Assembly (NCBI GenBank): GCA_019637975.1 | Contig: JAHBUR010000002.1 | Span: 145,266 to 209,265, forward strand | Length of the DNA stretch: 64,000 nt | Direction of reading: 5' to 3' | Source: Bacteroidota bacterium | GTDB taxonomy: Bacteria; Bacteroidota; Ignavibacteria; UBA10030; UBA6906 | Shown: in pieces, positions 17,042 through 27,681 of the stretch | Position numbering within the stretch: the stretch's first letter is position 1 | How the letters are laid out: every line of letters starts with the position of its first letter | Position numbers and translations under genes: made by a program | The notes under the pieces: generated by a model | What the model saw: the letters and a program-made list of their open reading frames with translations, nothing else | The model's database searches: none | What the model was told of the DNA's origin: nothing

Positions 17042-18682
17042 TTGCGTAAACTGGTACTACTGCTTTGTATTCCGGCTTCACTGACAGCACAATCACATCT
17101 CAACTATTCGGTAAGTAACTATCTCCGCTACGGAAGCGGTGATGAACGTGTGGGCACTGTTTCGCAGCGGCGTGACTATTTCGAGAATCTGACCGAGGCA
17201 AAGATTTCGATGTCCGATTTCCTGATCGGTTTCCGGTTGCTGCACGATGCGCCGCCCGAGTTCGGGGCCGAGTTCTCGGGTATCAAGAAACGCTATCTCG
17301 AATTCAGAAAGGACGATTTCTACATCCGCGCCGGTGATTCATACACTCTGTACGGACGGGGTCTCGCGTTGAATTTGTTCGAAAGCAGGGCGCTTGCCTA
17401 TGATACAGGACTTGACGGCGTGAAGATGGAGTATTCCAATGACAAGGTAAGAGTCGGCATCACTGCGGGTGATGTCCGCTATCTCGACATTCTCGACCTG
17501 AGTCGCGTTGAAGAGTATCGCTTGCGGGCGGGGACAGTTGAGGTAAATCCTTTTCCGTATTTCGGATTCGGGTTTACTGTTGCATCAGGAAAATCGAGAT
17601 TTCCGCCCCCGGCGTTCCCCGATATGTACGCGCAGTTTGACATACCCGAATACTCGGTGAAAGGCTCGTATGCAGGATTCGATTTCTATGCTTCGTACGC
17701 CGAGAAGCGAACCACCGTGTATGGCGACACGAACGGTACGCATCGGGGGACGGGGTTCTACGGGTCATTGTCGTATTCTGAAGAATCATTCGGCGTGACA
17801 GTGGAGTACAAAGACTACAGGTTCGGCATTACCGACCCGTTGAATCGGGACAATCGCAACAGGGCACACAAAGCCCTTGCGTTTCAGAATGCGCCGATCG
17901 TTCACAAGGAGCATACATTCACGCTGCTCTCCCGCTATCCTCACGTTATTGATTTCAATGACGAAGTCGGATTTCAGGTGGATGTATTCTACACAGCCCT
18001 TGAGCGGTTCACCGGTTCGTTGAATTTCTCCGCTTCAAGCAGGCATTACAGTTTTGATTCAGTCGGTGTCCGGAGTATTTTCGGTGCTCCGTTTCCCGTA
18101 TTTGGTTCAATGCCGCGGAACACATCATTCCTGCCGAGCTTTGACAGGCAGTTTTCACCTTTCTGGGAAGTGTACACTGACGTTCAGTACTATTTTGATG
18201 ACGGAGGAACTGATTACGTGCTGGTTGGATTGAACAGGAGGTCCGAGGATTTGGCAGAACTGTATCCTCTGCCTGGAAACCGGAAGGGGGTCATCGAATC
18301 CCGGCGGCTGACGGCAATTCCCGTTTCGGTACAGTACACCGTTGCGGATGAATGGGTGTTGAAGTTCGTCTCCGAGCGGCAATGGGTGTACGACGATGCA
18401 AACCCGTCGAAACGGAGGTTCTACAACCATTTACTCTCGCTCGGCGTTGCCCGCTCTCCCGATTTTGCCGTGACGCTTCGCTACGAATTCACAACGGACG
18501 AAAAGACGAACGACGGACGAAAGAACTGGACAGCTATTGACGCATCGTACAGATACAGCAACAATCACACACTAACACTTACTGTAGGAGGAGACCGGGG
18601 AGGGCAAATCTGTGCAAACGGAGTATGCCGTGTTGTAAACCCGTTCTTAGGAGTTCGGGCAAGTATTCTCAGTTATCTGTAG
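17042..18682 (+). CDS. DUF6029-like outer-membrane barrel protein
   Basis: A 546-residue protein starting at a TTG at 17042 (GGAG eight bases upstream) with signal peptide MRKLVLLLCIPASLTAQ. The body is a series of amphipathic beta-strands; GDSYTLYGRGLALNLFES, FYIRAGD and VRVGITAGDVRY fit the DUF6029 pattern of Bacteroidota outer-membrane proteins, in which YGRGLALNL is the landmark. It ends in LGVRASILSYL. It follows the TlpA-like gene and precedes the Omp28-like gene, so the trio may be one operon exporting and folding cysteine-containing surface proteins (inference). Confidence 0.75.
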   Translation: MRKLVLLLCIPASLTAQSHLNYSVSNYLRYGSGDERVGTVSQRRDYFENLTEAKISMSDFLIGFRLLHDAPPEFGAEFSGIKKRYLEFRKDDFYIRAGDSYTLYGRGLALNLFESRALAYDTGLDGVKMEYSNDKVRVGITAGDVRYLDILDLSRVEEYRLRAGTVEVNPFPYFGFGFTVASGKSRFPPPAFPDMYAQFDIPEYSVKGSYAGFDFYASYAEKRTTVYGDTNGTHRGTGFYGSLSYSEESFGVTVEYKDYRFGITDPLNRDNRNRAHKALAFQNAPIVHKEHTFTLLSRYPHVIDFNDEVGFQVDVFYTALERFTGSLNFSASSRHYSFDSVGVRSIFGAPFPVFGSMPRNTSFLPSFDRQFSPFWEVYTDVQYYFDDGGTDYVLVGLNRRSEDLAELYPLPGNRKGVIESRRLTAIPVSVQYTVADEWVLKFVSERQWVYDDANPSKRRFYNHLLSLGVARSPDFAVTLRYEFTTDEKTNDGRKNWTAIDASYRYSNNHTLTLTVGGDRGGQICANGVCRVVNPFLGVRASILSYL

Positions 18683-18718
18683 CTCGCTTTTCCATCAACC
18701 AAACAATAAGGAGGAGTT

Positions 18719-19798
18719 ATGAAAAAACTCTCACTACTTCTGGCCGTTGTGATCCTGCTGAGCGGATTCACCGCTACCGGCGACGCAGCCGCGCGGAAGG
18801 TGTTGTTCGAGATGATCACCAGCACAACGTGCGCTCCGTGCTATCCCGCCGATGTGTTTTACTTCCAGAACTGGCTTCCGAATTATGGCGGTGCTGCAAG
18901 CGTCGTTACCCTTGCCTATCATGTCTGGTGGCCCACGCCGGGGAATGATCCGATGTATCTTGCCAATACTGCGCCTGTTCAGACGAGGATGAACTACTAT
19001 GCACCCAGTGGCAACTTCGCTCCGCGTGCCTTTATCGACGGATTTATTGATGGCGGAAGCGGATACAGTTCATGGCCGGGAGCAATCGAGGGACGTTGGC
19101 TGGATTTCAGCCCCATCAACATCGTTGTGACCGGAACACGAAACGGCAACACATTGGAGATGAATGCCGCGATCACTGCCGAGCAAAACGTCAATTCTGC
19201 AAACTGGCGGGTTCATTGGGCTGTTGTGGAATCTGAGATTCCCGAACCGCAAAACTCGGGCAGCGGGTACGTTCCGTTCATCCATCATTTCGTCCACCGG
19301 AACATGTACCCCGATGCCAACGGCTCACCCATTTCCATTTCTCAGGGACAAACGGTCAACGTTCCCCGTACCATCACCCTTAACTCGAACTGGAATGCCA
19401 CGCATTGCCGCGTGATCGTATTTGTTCAGGATAACGCGAACAAGAAAGTCCAGAACGTCGAGTACATGGAAGTCCCTGACATTCCGACCAGCGTCGGCAA
19501 TCCGTCAAACGACATTCCCACAACATTCGCCATCTCCCAAAACTACCCCAATCCCTTCAACCCGACGACGCAGTTCGACTATGCGGTGAGCAGCCGTTCA
19601 TTCATCTCGATAACAGTGTATGACCTGCTCGGCCGTGAAGTGAAATCACTTGTGTCAGACGAGAAGGCTGCCGGTGTCTATAAAGCGGAATGGGACGGGA
19701 CGGATAATGCAGGCACAGTATTGCCCAGCGGCATGTATCTCTATCGCATGACGGCAGGCAATTTCTCTGAAACCAGGAAAATGATTCTCATGAAGTAA
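18719..19798 (+). CDS. Omp28-related protein with CxxC motif and T9SS sorting signal
   Basis: A 359-residue secreted protein. A signal peptide (to about residue 25) is followed by an Omp28-type thioredoxin-like fold: VLFEMITSTTCAPCYPAD with Cys38 and Cys41, AYHVWWPTPGNDPM, and NFAPRAFIDG. The middle is an Omp28 C-domain (NWRVHWAVVESEI, HHFVHRNMYP). The last 80 residues are a type A T9SS sorting domain ([31 protein letters not shown], final LMK). The ribosome site AAGGAGGAG is ideal. The conserved CAPC suggests a redox-active surface protein, and the adjacent TlpA-like oxidoreductase could act on the same pathway. Confidence 0.88.
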   Translation: MKKLSLLLAVVILLSGFTATGDAAARKVLFEMITSTTCAPCYPADVFYFQNWLPNYGGAASVVTLAYHVWWPTPGNDPMYLANTAPVQTRMNYYAPSGNFAPRAFIDGFIDGGSGYSSWPGAIEGRWLDFSPINIVVTGTRNGNTLEMNAAITAEQNVNSANWRVHWAVVESEIPEPQNSGSGYVPFIHHFVHRNMYPDANGSPISISQGQTVNVPRTITLNSNWNATHCRVIVFVQDNANKKVQNVEYMEVPDIPTSVGNPSNDIPTTFAISQNYPNPFNPTTQFDYAVSSRSFISITVYDLLGREVKSLVSDEKAAGVYKAEWDGTDNAGTVLPSGMYLYRMTAGNFSETRKMILMK

Positions 19799-19837
19799 CG
19801 GAAGTTGTTCCTGCCGGAACAATGAACACGATGGCAA

Positions 19838-19865
19838 CAGGGGCCTGTGCGTGCACGGGCCCTTG
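19838..19865 (+). terminator. Long hairpin after the Omp28-like gene
   Basis: CAGGGGCCTGTGC (19838-19850) pairs with GCACGGGCCCTTG (19853-19865) with two wobbles. No T run follows, so it is either a weak terminator or an mRNA-protecting hairpin. Confidence 0.5.
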
Positions 19866-19971
19866 CCGGCGAGGTTGAACCATTCGTGTTGTTTCTTGTC
19901 ATGCTTTGGCTGTACCATTCACATCACACAAATCACACTCACAAACCACATACACTACTAAAGGAGGTTGT

Positions 19972-22800
19972 ATGATGCGTATCATTACTGTTGCGGCGTT
20001 TCTGGTGCTGGCGCTGCCTGCATTGCTGTTGGGTGGAGTAGGTGGGCAGACTTTGCAGCCGGTGCCTGCAAGCCCGGACACCGTTGGTCCCGATGCATGG
20101 GGATATACGGCAGTCCGGCATAACGAGCCCGGAGGCCCCGTGTTCAATTGGGTTGATATTACAACCCGGGGAACTCTGGTAACGGGCCTCGGCGACGATA
20201 ACTTCGTCGGGCCGTTCCCGATGCAACTCCAGTTCCCCTATTACTGGTACAATGTCGACAGGTTCTATGTCGGCTCGAACGGGTACATCAACTTCTCGGC
20301 GCCCGGCAACTTTGCCCCCCCGTTTGCTGCGCTGCCGAACACAGCCAACCCGAATGACATGCTCGCCATCTGCGTCGGCGATCTCGTTCTCAGCGGACAG
20401 GCGGGAGCAGGAGGCCAGGTGTATTACTGGACGAATGCAGTCGATTCGGTTGTTGTCAGTTTTATCAACGTGACGGAATGGGAGCAGACGATCAACCCCA
20501 ATACACGCCACACGTTCCAGGTTATTCTGAGAAAAGCAGACAGCTCGATCACTTACCAGTACGGACGGCAGGAGGGACGTTACAATTCTACCAATAATAC
20601 CCGTCTGTGTATTGGTATTGAGAACGCCACGGGACAGATCGGCGTAAACTATGTTTACTCTACCGCGCCTCCGCATGCTGCATTGCCCGATAGCGGCCAC
20701 GCCATCCGGTTCAAGAGAACAGTCAACACGGGCCTGCAGATTACCGATGCGGGTATTGTTGGCGGACTGAACGCGGGGAACATAGGAAAGATCATTAATG
20801 TGAATGTTCCTGACACTGTGAAGTGTGTTGCGAAGAATTTCGGCACGGCGGCACTTTCCAATGTTCGGATTACGTATCAGATTTCACGTGCGCTCGAAAC
20901 CTACAGGGATACAGTGTTTATTGCATCGATGGCACCGAGTTCCGAGCAGACCGTCGTATTCCCCCGACTCTTTACACCAACAGTCACGGGTTCATACACC
21001 GCGCGCTTTGATGCGTTTGTTGCAGGCGACGTCGGGCCAGGCAACAACACAAAAACTGCAGAGATAGTCTCGGCATCGTTTGCGCTTGGTCAGCGTACGA
21101 CGATTCAATTCGAAAGCGGAACTGCATCGACAACAACTGGTTGGATTGGCGGCGGAGGTTACGGCGTGATGATTGACCTTCCTGCATCGGCCTATCCGGT
21201 ACGCGTGGAATCCGTGTATGTTCGCATTGGCGCGGTAACGGCGCAGCCCTTGACGGTAGAGATTCTGGACGGTTCAAGCGGAGCGCCGGGGGCTGTTCTC
21301 GCAACGAGGACACTGGATGGTGTAGCCAACACGTTCAACGGTATCGACTTCAGAAGCGATAGTGTGAGAATCACTGGGGGCAGATTCTTCGTCGGTGCGA
21401 AAGGCAATATCGCGTTCTCGCGTGAAACCACTGCGCCGATATCGTACCGTACTTGGGAATTCACAGGAGGCTGGGCACCCTACAGGTCACAGGACATTGA
21501 GGATGCGCTGATACGGGCTACGGTTGTGCCGGTAACGCCGTCGATTGCACCGAATCCCGATGAAGCTTGCTACGCTGGTCCGATTCCTGCCTATCCAACA
21601 GGTATGTTCGGTCACGCCTCGGCAGCATTGGGTGACACGCTATACATCGTAGGCGGTTCGGCGACGGGTGTGCCATCGACAGCGGTGTACACATACTCGA
21701 TTTCAACAAAGACGTGGGGAACAGGCGTTTCGCTGCCCACCGCGAAATCAGGCGGTGACCTTGTAGCACTTGGCGGCAGCCTCTACTACATCGGCGGCGG
21801 CTTGACTGCAATTACCGCAGGCGATGCGGCCCAGTACAAGTACACTCCGGGAGCCGGTTGGACGGCAATCGCTGACATCCCAACACCTGTTACAGGAAAT
21901 ACCGCAGAAGCATGGGGTGATAGCGTGATTATCAATGTTGCAGGCGGATGGACTACCTATCTCACGACAGTCCAGGTCTATCGTCCCGCATCGAATACAT
22001 GGTCTACCTCTACACCGCTTCCCGTCGGTCGCAGAACGCATGCAATGGGCTTGTGGGGCAACCAGATTCTTGTTGCGGCAGGCTTCAGCGGGGCGTACCG
22101 CAACGACTTCTACATCGGGACGATTGGTGCCAACGCCAATACGATTACATGGGCAGCCGGACCCGCGGTGCCTATGAGAGGAGGATCATCCCGCCCGGGC
22201 GGCCATGCCGTAAACGGCCGATTCTACTTCGTGACAGGCGAAACTTCACCGGCTCCTGCACAGCAGGATAGTATCTATATCTGGGATATAAATGGTGCCG
22301 CATGGTTGCCGCAGATCATTACCGGCCGCGGCGGCGGTGCTGGCTCGAACTACTGGGGTGTCGTGTCGTCAACAGTCACTCCGAACAATGTCCGCATCTG
22401 GATTCCGGGCGGTTCGGTTCCCGGTGCAACCCAGTGGGGCTTGTATGTTCTGACGGATGATTGCAGAATTGTTGACGTTGAGGAGATTCCTGCGTCTGTC
22501 CCGACTGAGTTCGGTCTGAGCCAGAATTACCCGAATCCGTTCAACCCGACAACAACAATCCAATACTCCCTGCCTCGTGCATCATCCGTGAATCTACAAG
22601 TCTTCAATATTCTCGGACAGCAGGTGATGCAGCTTCAAAATGAGGTTGTTTCGCCGGGCGTTCACAATATCGTTTGGAATGGCCAGAACCGATTCGGCCA
22701 GCCCGTTGCCAGCGGCGTGTATTTCTATCGCCTCGAAGCAAAGCCGGTTGATGGAAGCTCGCCGTTCAGCGATATCAGAAAGATGCTGCTCCTCAAGTAA
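19972..22800 (+). CDS. T9SS-sorted kelch-propeller surface protein
   Basis: A 942-residue secreted protein. After the signal peptide (MMRIITVAAFLVLALPALLLGG) comes a nidogen-like domain (about residues 40-220: FNWVDITTRGTLVTGL, YVGSNGYINFSAPG, HTFQVILRKADSSITYQYG). A CARDB-like Ig domain follows (VKCVAKNFGTAALSNVRITY), then a beta-sandwich (about 380-520). A six-bladed kelch propeller occupies about 560-840 (LGDTLYIVGGSATG, LGGSLYYIGGG, RRTHAMGLWGNQILVAAGF, GHAVNGRFYFVTGE). The C-terminus is a type A T9SS sorting domain ([34 protein letters not shown], final LLK). AAAGGAGG precedes the ATG. Probably a surface-anchored binding or adhesion protein. Confidence 0.85.
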   Translation: MMRIITVAAFLVLALPALLLGGVGGQTLQPVPASPDTVGPDAWGYTAVRHNEPGGPVFNWVDITTRGTLVTGLGDDNFVGPFPMQLQFPYYWYNVDRFYVGSNGYINFSAPGNFAPPFAALPNTANPNDMLAICVGDLVLSGQAGAGGQVYYWTNAVDSVVVSFINVTEWEQTINPNTRHTFQVILRKADSSITYQYGRQEGRYNSTNNTRLCIGIENATGQIGVNYVYSTAPPHAALPDSGHAIRFKRTVNTGLQITDAGIVGGLNAGNIGKIINVNVPDTVKCVAKNFGTAALSNVRITYQISRALETYRDTVFIASMAPSSEQTVVFPRLFTPTVTGSYTARFDAFVAGDVGPGNNTKTAEIVSASFALGQRTTIQFESGTASTTTGWIGGGGYGVMIDLPASAYPVRVESVYVRIGAVTAQPLTVEILDGSSGAPGAVLATRTLDGVANTFNGIDFRSDSVRITGGRFFVGAKGNIAFSRETTAPISYRTWEFTGGWAPYRSQDIEDALIRATVVPVTPSIAPNPDEACYAGPIPAYPTGMFGHASAALGDTLYIVGGSATGVPSTAVYTYSISTKTWGTGVSLPTAKSGGDLVALGGSLYYIGGGLTAITAGDAAQYKYTPGAGWTAIADIPTPVTGNTAEAWGDSVIINVAGGWTTYLTTVQVYRPASNTWSTSTPLPVGRRTHAMGLWGNQILVAAGFSGAYRNDFYIGTIGANANTITWAAGPAVPMRGGSSRPGGHAVNGRFYFVTGETSPAPAQQDSIYIWDINGAAWLPQIITGRGGGAGSNYWGVVSSTVTPNNVRIWIPGGSVPGATQWGLYVLTDDCRIVDVEEIPASVPTEFGLSQNYPNPFNPTTTIQYSLPRASSVNLQVFNILGQQVMQLQNEVVSPGVHNIVWNGQNRFGQPVASGVYFYRLEAKPVDGSSPFSDIRKMLLLK

Positions 22801-22826
22801 CATCAAGATTTGCAAGGAAATGCACT

Positions 22827-22859
22827 ATGAACTCCAGCAAACGCTGGAGTTCATTTTTT
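22827..22859 (+). terminator. Terminator of the kelch gene
   Basis: A perfect 12-base stem, ATGAACTCCAGC (22827-22838) with GCTGGAGTTCAT (22843-22854), is followed by TTTTTT. Confidence 0.92.
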
Positions 22860-23014
22860 CTGCTGATTCCCAAAATGTACACAGCTATTGATTTTAGCTT
22901 TGCTTGTCCTTACGTTTTCGACGTCGACGCGTGTTCGAGGGGAATACCAGTAGTTTGACTGACGCAGACCAATCCGGTTCCCCATTCTAATCACAAATCC
23001 AAAGGAGGTGCACC

Positions 23015-23431
23015 GTGAAGTATCCAACTAAAGTTCTTATTCTCTGCTTTATAGTTTTCATGGGTGGCCATCTCAGTGCAGGCGTCGGGTGGAACCTAAT
23101 CTGGGAGACTAATCCAAGCTTTCCATTGGCGGCCGGGCAAGACTCTGGCCCTATCAGCTTCAATCCTGGGAAATCTGCTTATGAATTGAGGTTCGAGTTT
23201 CTGAGAGACGTGATTACTGGAGGTGATGAAGACCCAATTACTTATGCTCGCGTTGTGGTGAAGGATGGAAATGGCGCAACATTGCTCGACAAGAATTATG
23301 ACTTGCCGAACATTGGTCAAACTTATGCTTTTCAGGAGGTCATTTCCAGTTCAAGTGGCACACAGACCATTACTGTTTACTGTCCAACTGGATTCTACCA
23401 GTATCTAAGAGCAAAGACATATTGGACATAG
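23015..23431 (+). CDS. Small secreted hypothetical protein
   Basis: A 138-residue protein starting at GTG 23015 behind an excellent AAAGGAGGTG site. The signal peptide is MKYPTKVLILCFIVFMGGHLSA. The mature part is about 115 residues of predicted beta-sheet (ITYARVVVKDGNGATLLDKN, GTQTITVYCPTGFYQYLRAK) with a single Cys. No family is recognised. It lies between two strong terminators and is an independent unit. Its T content looks higher than that of its neighbours, which may hint at a different origin. Confidence 0.6.
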   Translation: MKYPTKVLILCFIVFMGGHLSAGVGWNLIWETNPSFPLAAGQDSGPISFNPGKSAYELRFEFLRDVITGGDEDPITYARVVVKDGNGATLLDKNYDLPNIGQTYAFQEVISSSSGTQTITVYCPTGFYQYLRAKTYWT

Positions 23432-23473
23432 TTCTGTAGGTTGACAAACGCGTCGACAAGCTAGACGGGCATG

Positions 23474-23507
23474 GCTCCGGCGTCACTGCCGGGGCTTCTG
23501 TTTTTTT
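23474..23507 (+). terminator. Terminator of the small secreted protein gene
   Basis: GCTCCGGC (23474-23481) pairs with GCCGGGGC (23488-23495), with one wobble, followed by TTCTGTTTTTTT. Confidence 0.88.
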
Positions 23508-23528
23508 GATCTCCCGTAGTGCGCTTTG

Positions 23529-23557
23529 TTGATTCACCCATCCCTCTTTGATATATT
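23529..23557 (+). promoter_or_regulatory. Promoter of the acyl-CoA carboxylase gene
   Basis: TTGATT (23529-23534) and TATATT (23552-23557) with a 17-base spacer, about 40 bases before the start codon. Confidence 0.65.
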
Positions 23558-23602
23558 TCACCTGCAAACCGGAATCTCACCTTCATTCTACCCAGCACGA
23601 TT

Positions 23603-25150
23603 ATGTCAAAGAACAGTGTCGAGTATCTCAAGAAATTGGAAGCACAGGCTCTTCTCGGCGGCGGCGAAAAGCGCATCGACGATCAGCACGCGAAAGGCAA
23701 ACTCACAGCACGCGAGCGTGTCAACGTCCTGCTTGACGAAGGGAGCTTTCAGGAAGTGGATATGCTCGTCGAGCATCGTTCGAGTGATTTCGGATTGGAG
23801 AAGCAGAAGTTTTTGGGCGACGGCGTTGTAACAGGAACCGGAACAATCGGGGGCAGAACCGTATGCGTCTTCAGCCAGGATTTCACGGTATTCGGCGGCT
23901 CACTTTCCGAGGCGCACGGACAAAAGATCTGCAAGATTATGGATCTTGCAATGAAAATCGGATGCCCAGTTATCGGGCTGAATGATTCTGGCGGGGCGCG
24001 CATTCAGGAAGGCGTTGTGAGTTTAGGCGCGTACGCGGATATTTTTCTGAGGAATACGCTGGCGTCGGGCGTCGTTCCGCAAATCTCCGCCGTCATGGGG
24101 CCATGTGCGGGCGGGGCAGTCTATTCGCCCGCGATCACCGATTTCACGTTGATGGTGAAGAACACGAGCTACATGTTCGTGACAGGCCCGAACGTCGTAA
24201 AAACAGTAACGCACGAAGAAGTAACGTCGGAGGAACTCGGCGGCGCGGTAACGCATGCCTCGAAAAGCGGCGTTGCACATTTTGCGTGCGAGAATGAGGT
24301 GGAATGTCTCGAAAACGTCCGGCGGCTCGTCAGCTTCATCCCTCCGAACAATCGTGAGGATCCCCCGCGGGTACAGCCTCGTGACAATCCGAACAGAAAA
24401 GACGCGGCGCTCGACTCCATCATTCCCGCCAATCCCAATAAACCCTACGACATCAAGGACGTGATTCACCGTGTTGTTGACGACGGGGATTTCTTTGAGG
24501 TTCATGCGTTGTACGCCGAAAATATCGTCGTGGGATTTGCCCGACTCGATGGCATGCCCGTCGGCATTATTGCCAACCAGCCGAATGTGCTTGCCGGCGT
24601 TCTCGATATCGACTCATCAAAAAAGGGGGCACGCTTTGTCCGCTTTTGCGATGCGTTCAATATTCCGCTTGTCGTGTTTGAAGACGTGCCCGGCTTTCTC
24701 CCCGGCACGGATCAGGAGTGGCGCGGCATCATTACCAACGGCGCAAAGCTATTGTATGCCTTCTGCGAAGCGACCGTCCCGAAGATCACCGTCATCACAC
24801 GAAAAGCATACGGCGGCGCTTATGATGTGATGAACTCGAAACACATCCGCGGCGATTTCAATTTCGCCTGGCCTTCAGCCGAAATAGCCGTGATGGGACC
24901 GAAAGGTGCCGCCGAGATTATCTTCAAGAAGGAAATTGACAAAGCAGCCGACAAAGACGCGGCCCTCGCCCAACGTGAGAAAGAGTACAGGGAGAAATTT
25001 GCGAATCCCTATCTTGCCGCCAGTCGCGGCTACATCGACGCGGTGATTGTGCCAAGCGACACGCGGCCCCGCCTGATTTCCGCGCTGAAGACGCTGGAGA
25101 ACAAAGTCGATTACAACCCGAAGAAGAAACACGGGAACATTCCGCTGTGA
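23603..25150 (+). CDS. pccB: Acyl-CoA (propionyl-CoA) carboxylase beta subunit, carboxyltransferase
   Basis: A 515-residue cytoplasmic carboxyltransferase that moves CO2 from carboxybiotin to propionyl-CoA (or acetyl-CoA). The N-terminal landmark is [20 protein letters not shown]. The oxyanion-hole glycines are in [13 protein letters not shown] and [14 protein letters not shown] in the first crotonase-like half, and in [16 protein letters not shown] and [13 protein letters not shown] in the second. Its length is normal for PccB-type subunits. Neither the biotin carboxylase nor a biotin carrier gene is in the window. No clear Shine-Dalgarno site was seen. It is monocistronic. Substrate choice between propionyl- and acetyl-CoA cannot be settled by eye. 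Confidence 0.92.
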   Translation: MSKNSVEYLKKLEAQALLGGGEKRIDDQHAKGKLTARERVNVLLDEGSFQEVDMLVEHRSSDFGLEKQKFLGDGVVTGTGTIGGRTVCVFSQDFTVFGGSLSEAHGQKICKIMDLAMKIGCPVIGLNDSGGARIQEGVVSLGAYADIFLRNTLASGVVPQISAVMGPCAGGAVYSPAITDFTLMVKNTSYMFVTGPNVVKTVTHEEVTSEELGGAVTHASKSGVAHFACENEVECLENVRRLVSFIPPNNREDPPRVQPRDNPNRKDAALDSIIPANPNKPYDIKDVIHRVVDDGDFFEVHALYAENIVVGFARLDGMPVGIIANQPNVLAGVLDIDSSKKGARFVRFCDAFNIPLVVFEDVPGFLPGTDQEWRGIITNGAKLLYAFCEATVPKITVITRKAYGGAYDVMNSKHIRGDFNFAWPSAEIAVMGPKGAAEIIFKKEIDKAADKDAALAQREKEYREKFANPYLAASRGYIDAVIVPSDTRPRLISALKTLENKVDYNPKKKHGNIPL

Positions 25151-25214
25151 CGGGGAGCGGAAGGAACAACGGTGTACGGCAGCATTAAAATTCTTCAATT
25201 GCTCCGGCAACGCC

Positions 25215-25243
25215 TTGATTGTTCGCGCCGCATCGCGTATTTT
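25215..25243 (+). promoter_or_regulatory. Promoter of the lytic transglycosylase gene
   Basis: TTGATT (25215-25220) and TATTTT (25238-25243) with a 17-base spacer, ending about 53 bases before the ATG. Confidence 0.6.
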
Positions 25244-25296
25244 GAAGCCACCATTTCCCAGCAGTGCTGCCCTGATGTTCACTTTAGAGAGGATGC

Positions 25297-27507
25297 ATGA
25301 GAAAAACTGTTCTTGTCTTGACATCGTTCGCGTTCCTGCTTCTTGCAGGATGTTCCACCGACGAAACCACCCGGAACCTCTCTTCTGCTACGAATTCCGC
25401 CGACACTTCAACTTCACCAATAACCGAACACGTACCGGAACCCGTGGAATCGCAGGGCATGCCGGACAATCTCCTGATCAGCAACGACTCGCTGACGGCG
25501 GTTCAACTCGAACGCGCACGGCAGCATTATCTCTCGGCCATGCGCGCCGAGGAAACAGGCGATTCGGGCAGGGCGAGCCGCCAGTTTGAACGGGCGATCG
25601 AAATCCTCGATGAACTTAGTTACTATCCCGAAATAGAATCAAACCAGGATTTCACTGATCTCAGCAAGACCATAGTCGAGGACTACGAGAAGTTTCTGAG
25701 CAAGTCGGGTGTTGTCGATTCGACACTCTCGGTATTTGCTCTGCGCGAGAAACTCAATCTCCTCTCCGATCAGCTCGATACTGCGTCCGTTCAACCGGAA
25801 CGCATCATCGTCGGTACATCGGTGCCACTCGTCGTGAACAATCTTGTGCAGAAGCATATTCAATTCTTCACGAACCGGGGACGCCATCATATGGAACGCT
25901 GGCTCGAGCGCTCCGGCAAGTATTTCCCGATGATTCACAAAATTTTCAGGGAAGAGGGCGTTCCCGAAGAAATGGCCTATCTCGCCATGATCGAAAGCGG
26001 CCTGAATCCGGTGGCACGTTCGTGGGCGAAAGCGCTAGGCATGTGGCAGTTCATCAAAGGAACGGGAGTACGGTACGGATTAACAGGCAACTTCTGGTAC
26101 GACGATCGCCGCGATTTCGAGAAAGCGACGCGGGCGGCGGCGCAACACTTGCGCGACCTCTATGCCGATTTCGATGACTGGTATCTCGTGATGTCGGCGT
26201 ACAACGCGGGCGCCGGACGAGTGTACCGGGCGATGCGCCGGAGCGGCTCGAAGGATTTTTGGGAGATGAGAAGATTTCTCCCCCGCGAAACGAGAAGCTA
26301 TGTGCCGTCGTACATCGCCGTTTCGCTGATCGCCATGAATCACAAAGAGTACGGCTTCGACGTCACGCCGGCGGATCCGCTGGAGTACCACTATGTAACC
26401 GTCGATGAATGTGTTGATTTGGAGGTGCTTGCAGAATGTGCGGGTACGGATTTCGACATCCTGCGTGAGTTGAACCCCGGACTCATCCATCGTTCCACGC
26501 CGCCGACATCCAAGGGATTCCAGTTGCGCGTACCGGGTTCGGTCGACAAGGAGATGTTCCAACAGAACTATGCGGCGCTACCGGAAAGCAAGAAGATGTC
26601 CTGGGTGACACACAGGGTGAAGAAGGGTGAAACCATTCAAAGCGTAGCGCGGCATTATGGCGTGTCGCATCAGGTTCTTGCAGAAGCGAACGGACTGAAA
26701 GCACGCAGCAGATTGAAGGTTGGCGGAAATGTCATGATCCCGGTCTCCAAAGAGCGAACCGATATCGCGTCGAACATACCATCGTCCATGATGTATGATC
26801 CCGAGCCGAAAGAGAGTGTCCGCAGTCAGGCACGCACGATTCGTTCGGCTCCTGCTGCTCCGGAAATCCCGGCGGACAAAACGAGATTGACGTACCGCGT
26901 AAAAAGCGGAGATACCATCGGGCATATCGCGGAATGGTACGGGGTTCGGGCAACAGACATTCGAACGTGGAATAATCTTCCGTACAACCGGCCGATTCAA
27001 GTGGGGCAGAGAATCGTTGTCTGGGTTGACAAGTCTGCCGCCCCGGCACTTGCCTCGATTGATGCGATGACGCCGACTCAGAAGAAGTCCCAACCCGGAA
27101 AATCCGTTCCGGTCACCGAATCTGCCGCCGACGCTTCGGGCGTGTACGTGGTGAAGTCGGGCGACTCGCTGGACAAGATTGCACGCGAGCATGGCGTGAC
27201 TGTTCAGCAGATTCAGCGTTGGAACAGCCTGCGTTCGTCGCGCATCATGCCGGGCGACGAGCTGGTCGTCTATCCGGTTGTGAAGGAAGTCGAATCGGCC
27301 CGTGCCAAATCACTCGCCGATGCCCGCGCAACCTCCGCGGGGAAGTCGAAGCATATCATCTACGTTGTCCGGAAAGGCGATACCGTGTGGCAGATTGCGC
27401 AACAGTATGATGTTCAGGAGTCGCAAATCAGAGAATGGAATTCTTTGAACCGCAACGGCCGGATCTATGCCGGTCAAGAATTGATTATCAAGAAGGAAAC
27501 AAACTGA
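25297..27507 (+). CDS. mltD: MltD-like membrane-bound lytic transglycosylase with four LysM domains
   Basis: A 736-residue lipoprotein (LLLAGC lipobox, Cys20) that cleaves peptidoglycan between MurNAc and GlcNAc. The SLT domain spans about 205-340: [18 protein letters not shown] with catalytic Glu233, then [20 protein letters not shown] and [15 protein letters not shown]. After a linker, four LysM repeats start at about 430 ([19 protein letters not shown]), 530 ([19 protein letters not shown]), 610 ([19 protein letters not shown]) and 685 ([19 protein letters not shown]). MltD of E. coli carries two LysM, so this one is extended. GAGAGGATGC precedes the start. It is monocistronic with its own promoter and terminator. 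Confidence 0.92.
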   Translation: MRKTVLVLTSFAFLLLAGCSTDETTRNLSSATNSADTSTSPITEHVPEPVESQGMPDNLLISNDSLTAVQLERARQHYLSAMRAEETGDSGRASRQFERAIEILDELSYYPEIESNQDFTDLSKTIVEDYEKFLSKSGVVDSTLSVFALREKLNLLSDQLDTASVQPERIIVGTSVPLVVNNLVQKHIQFFTNRGRHHMERWLERSGKYFPMIHKIFREEGVPEEMAYLAMIESGLNPVARSWAKALGMWQFIKGTGVRYGLTGNFWYDDRRDFEKATRAAAQHLRDLYADFDDWYLVMSAYNAGAGRVYRAMRRSGSKDFWEMRRFLPRETRSYVPSYIAVSLIAMNHKEYGFDVTPADPLEYHYVTVDECVDLEVLAECAGTDFDILRELNPGLIHRSTPPTSKGFQLRVPGSVDKEMFQQNYAALPESKKMSWVTHRVKKGETIQSVARHYGVSHQVLAEANGLKARSRLKVGGNVMIPVSKERTDIASNIPSSMMYDPEPKESVRSQARTIRSAPAAPEIPADKTRLTYRVKSGDTIGHIAEWYGVRATDIRTWNNLPYNRPIQVGQRIVVWVDKSAAPALASIDAMTPTQKKSQPGKSVPVTESAADASGVYVVKSGDSLDKIAREHGVTVQQIQRWNSLRSSRIMPGDELVVYPVVKEVESARAKSLADARATSAGKSKHIIYVVRKGDTVWQIAQQYDVQESQIREWNSLNRNGRIYAGQELIIKKETN

Positions 27508-27532
27508 CCGTTCGGTTAGTTGCCGGTTGGAA

Positions 27533-27565
27533 AGGGATGTGCTTGGCTGCACATCCTTTTTGTTT
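27533..27565 (+). terminator. Terminator of mltD
   Basis: GGATGTGC (27535-27542) pairs with GCACATCC (27549-27556), followed by TTTTTGTTTT. Confidence 0.92.
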
Positions 27566-27604
27566 TATGCGAATGTGAATTCTCTGTAAACCTCCCGCGT
27601 ATTC

Positions 27605-27633
27605 TTGACTTTCGGAGCGAATAGCAATAAATT
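27605..27633 (+). promoter_or_regulatory. Promoter of the six-gene surface operon
   Basis: TTGACT (27605-27610) and TAAATT (27628-27633) with a 17-base spacer. It is the only good promoter seen before 39185, so it probably drives all six genes. Confidence 0.65.
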
Positions 27634-27681
27634 GGCTTCACAAGATTCTGTTCATCTCAACCCAAGATTTCCCCCGAATTG

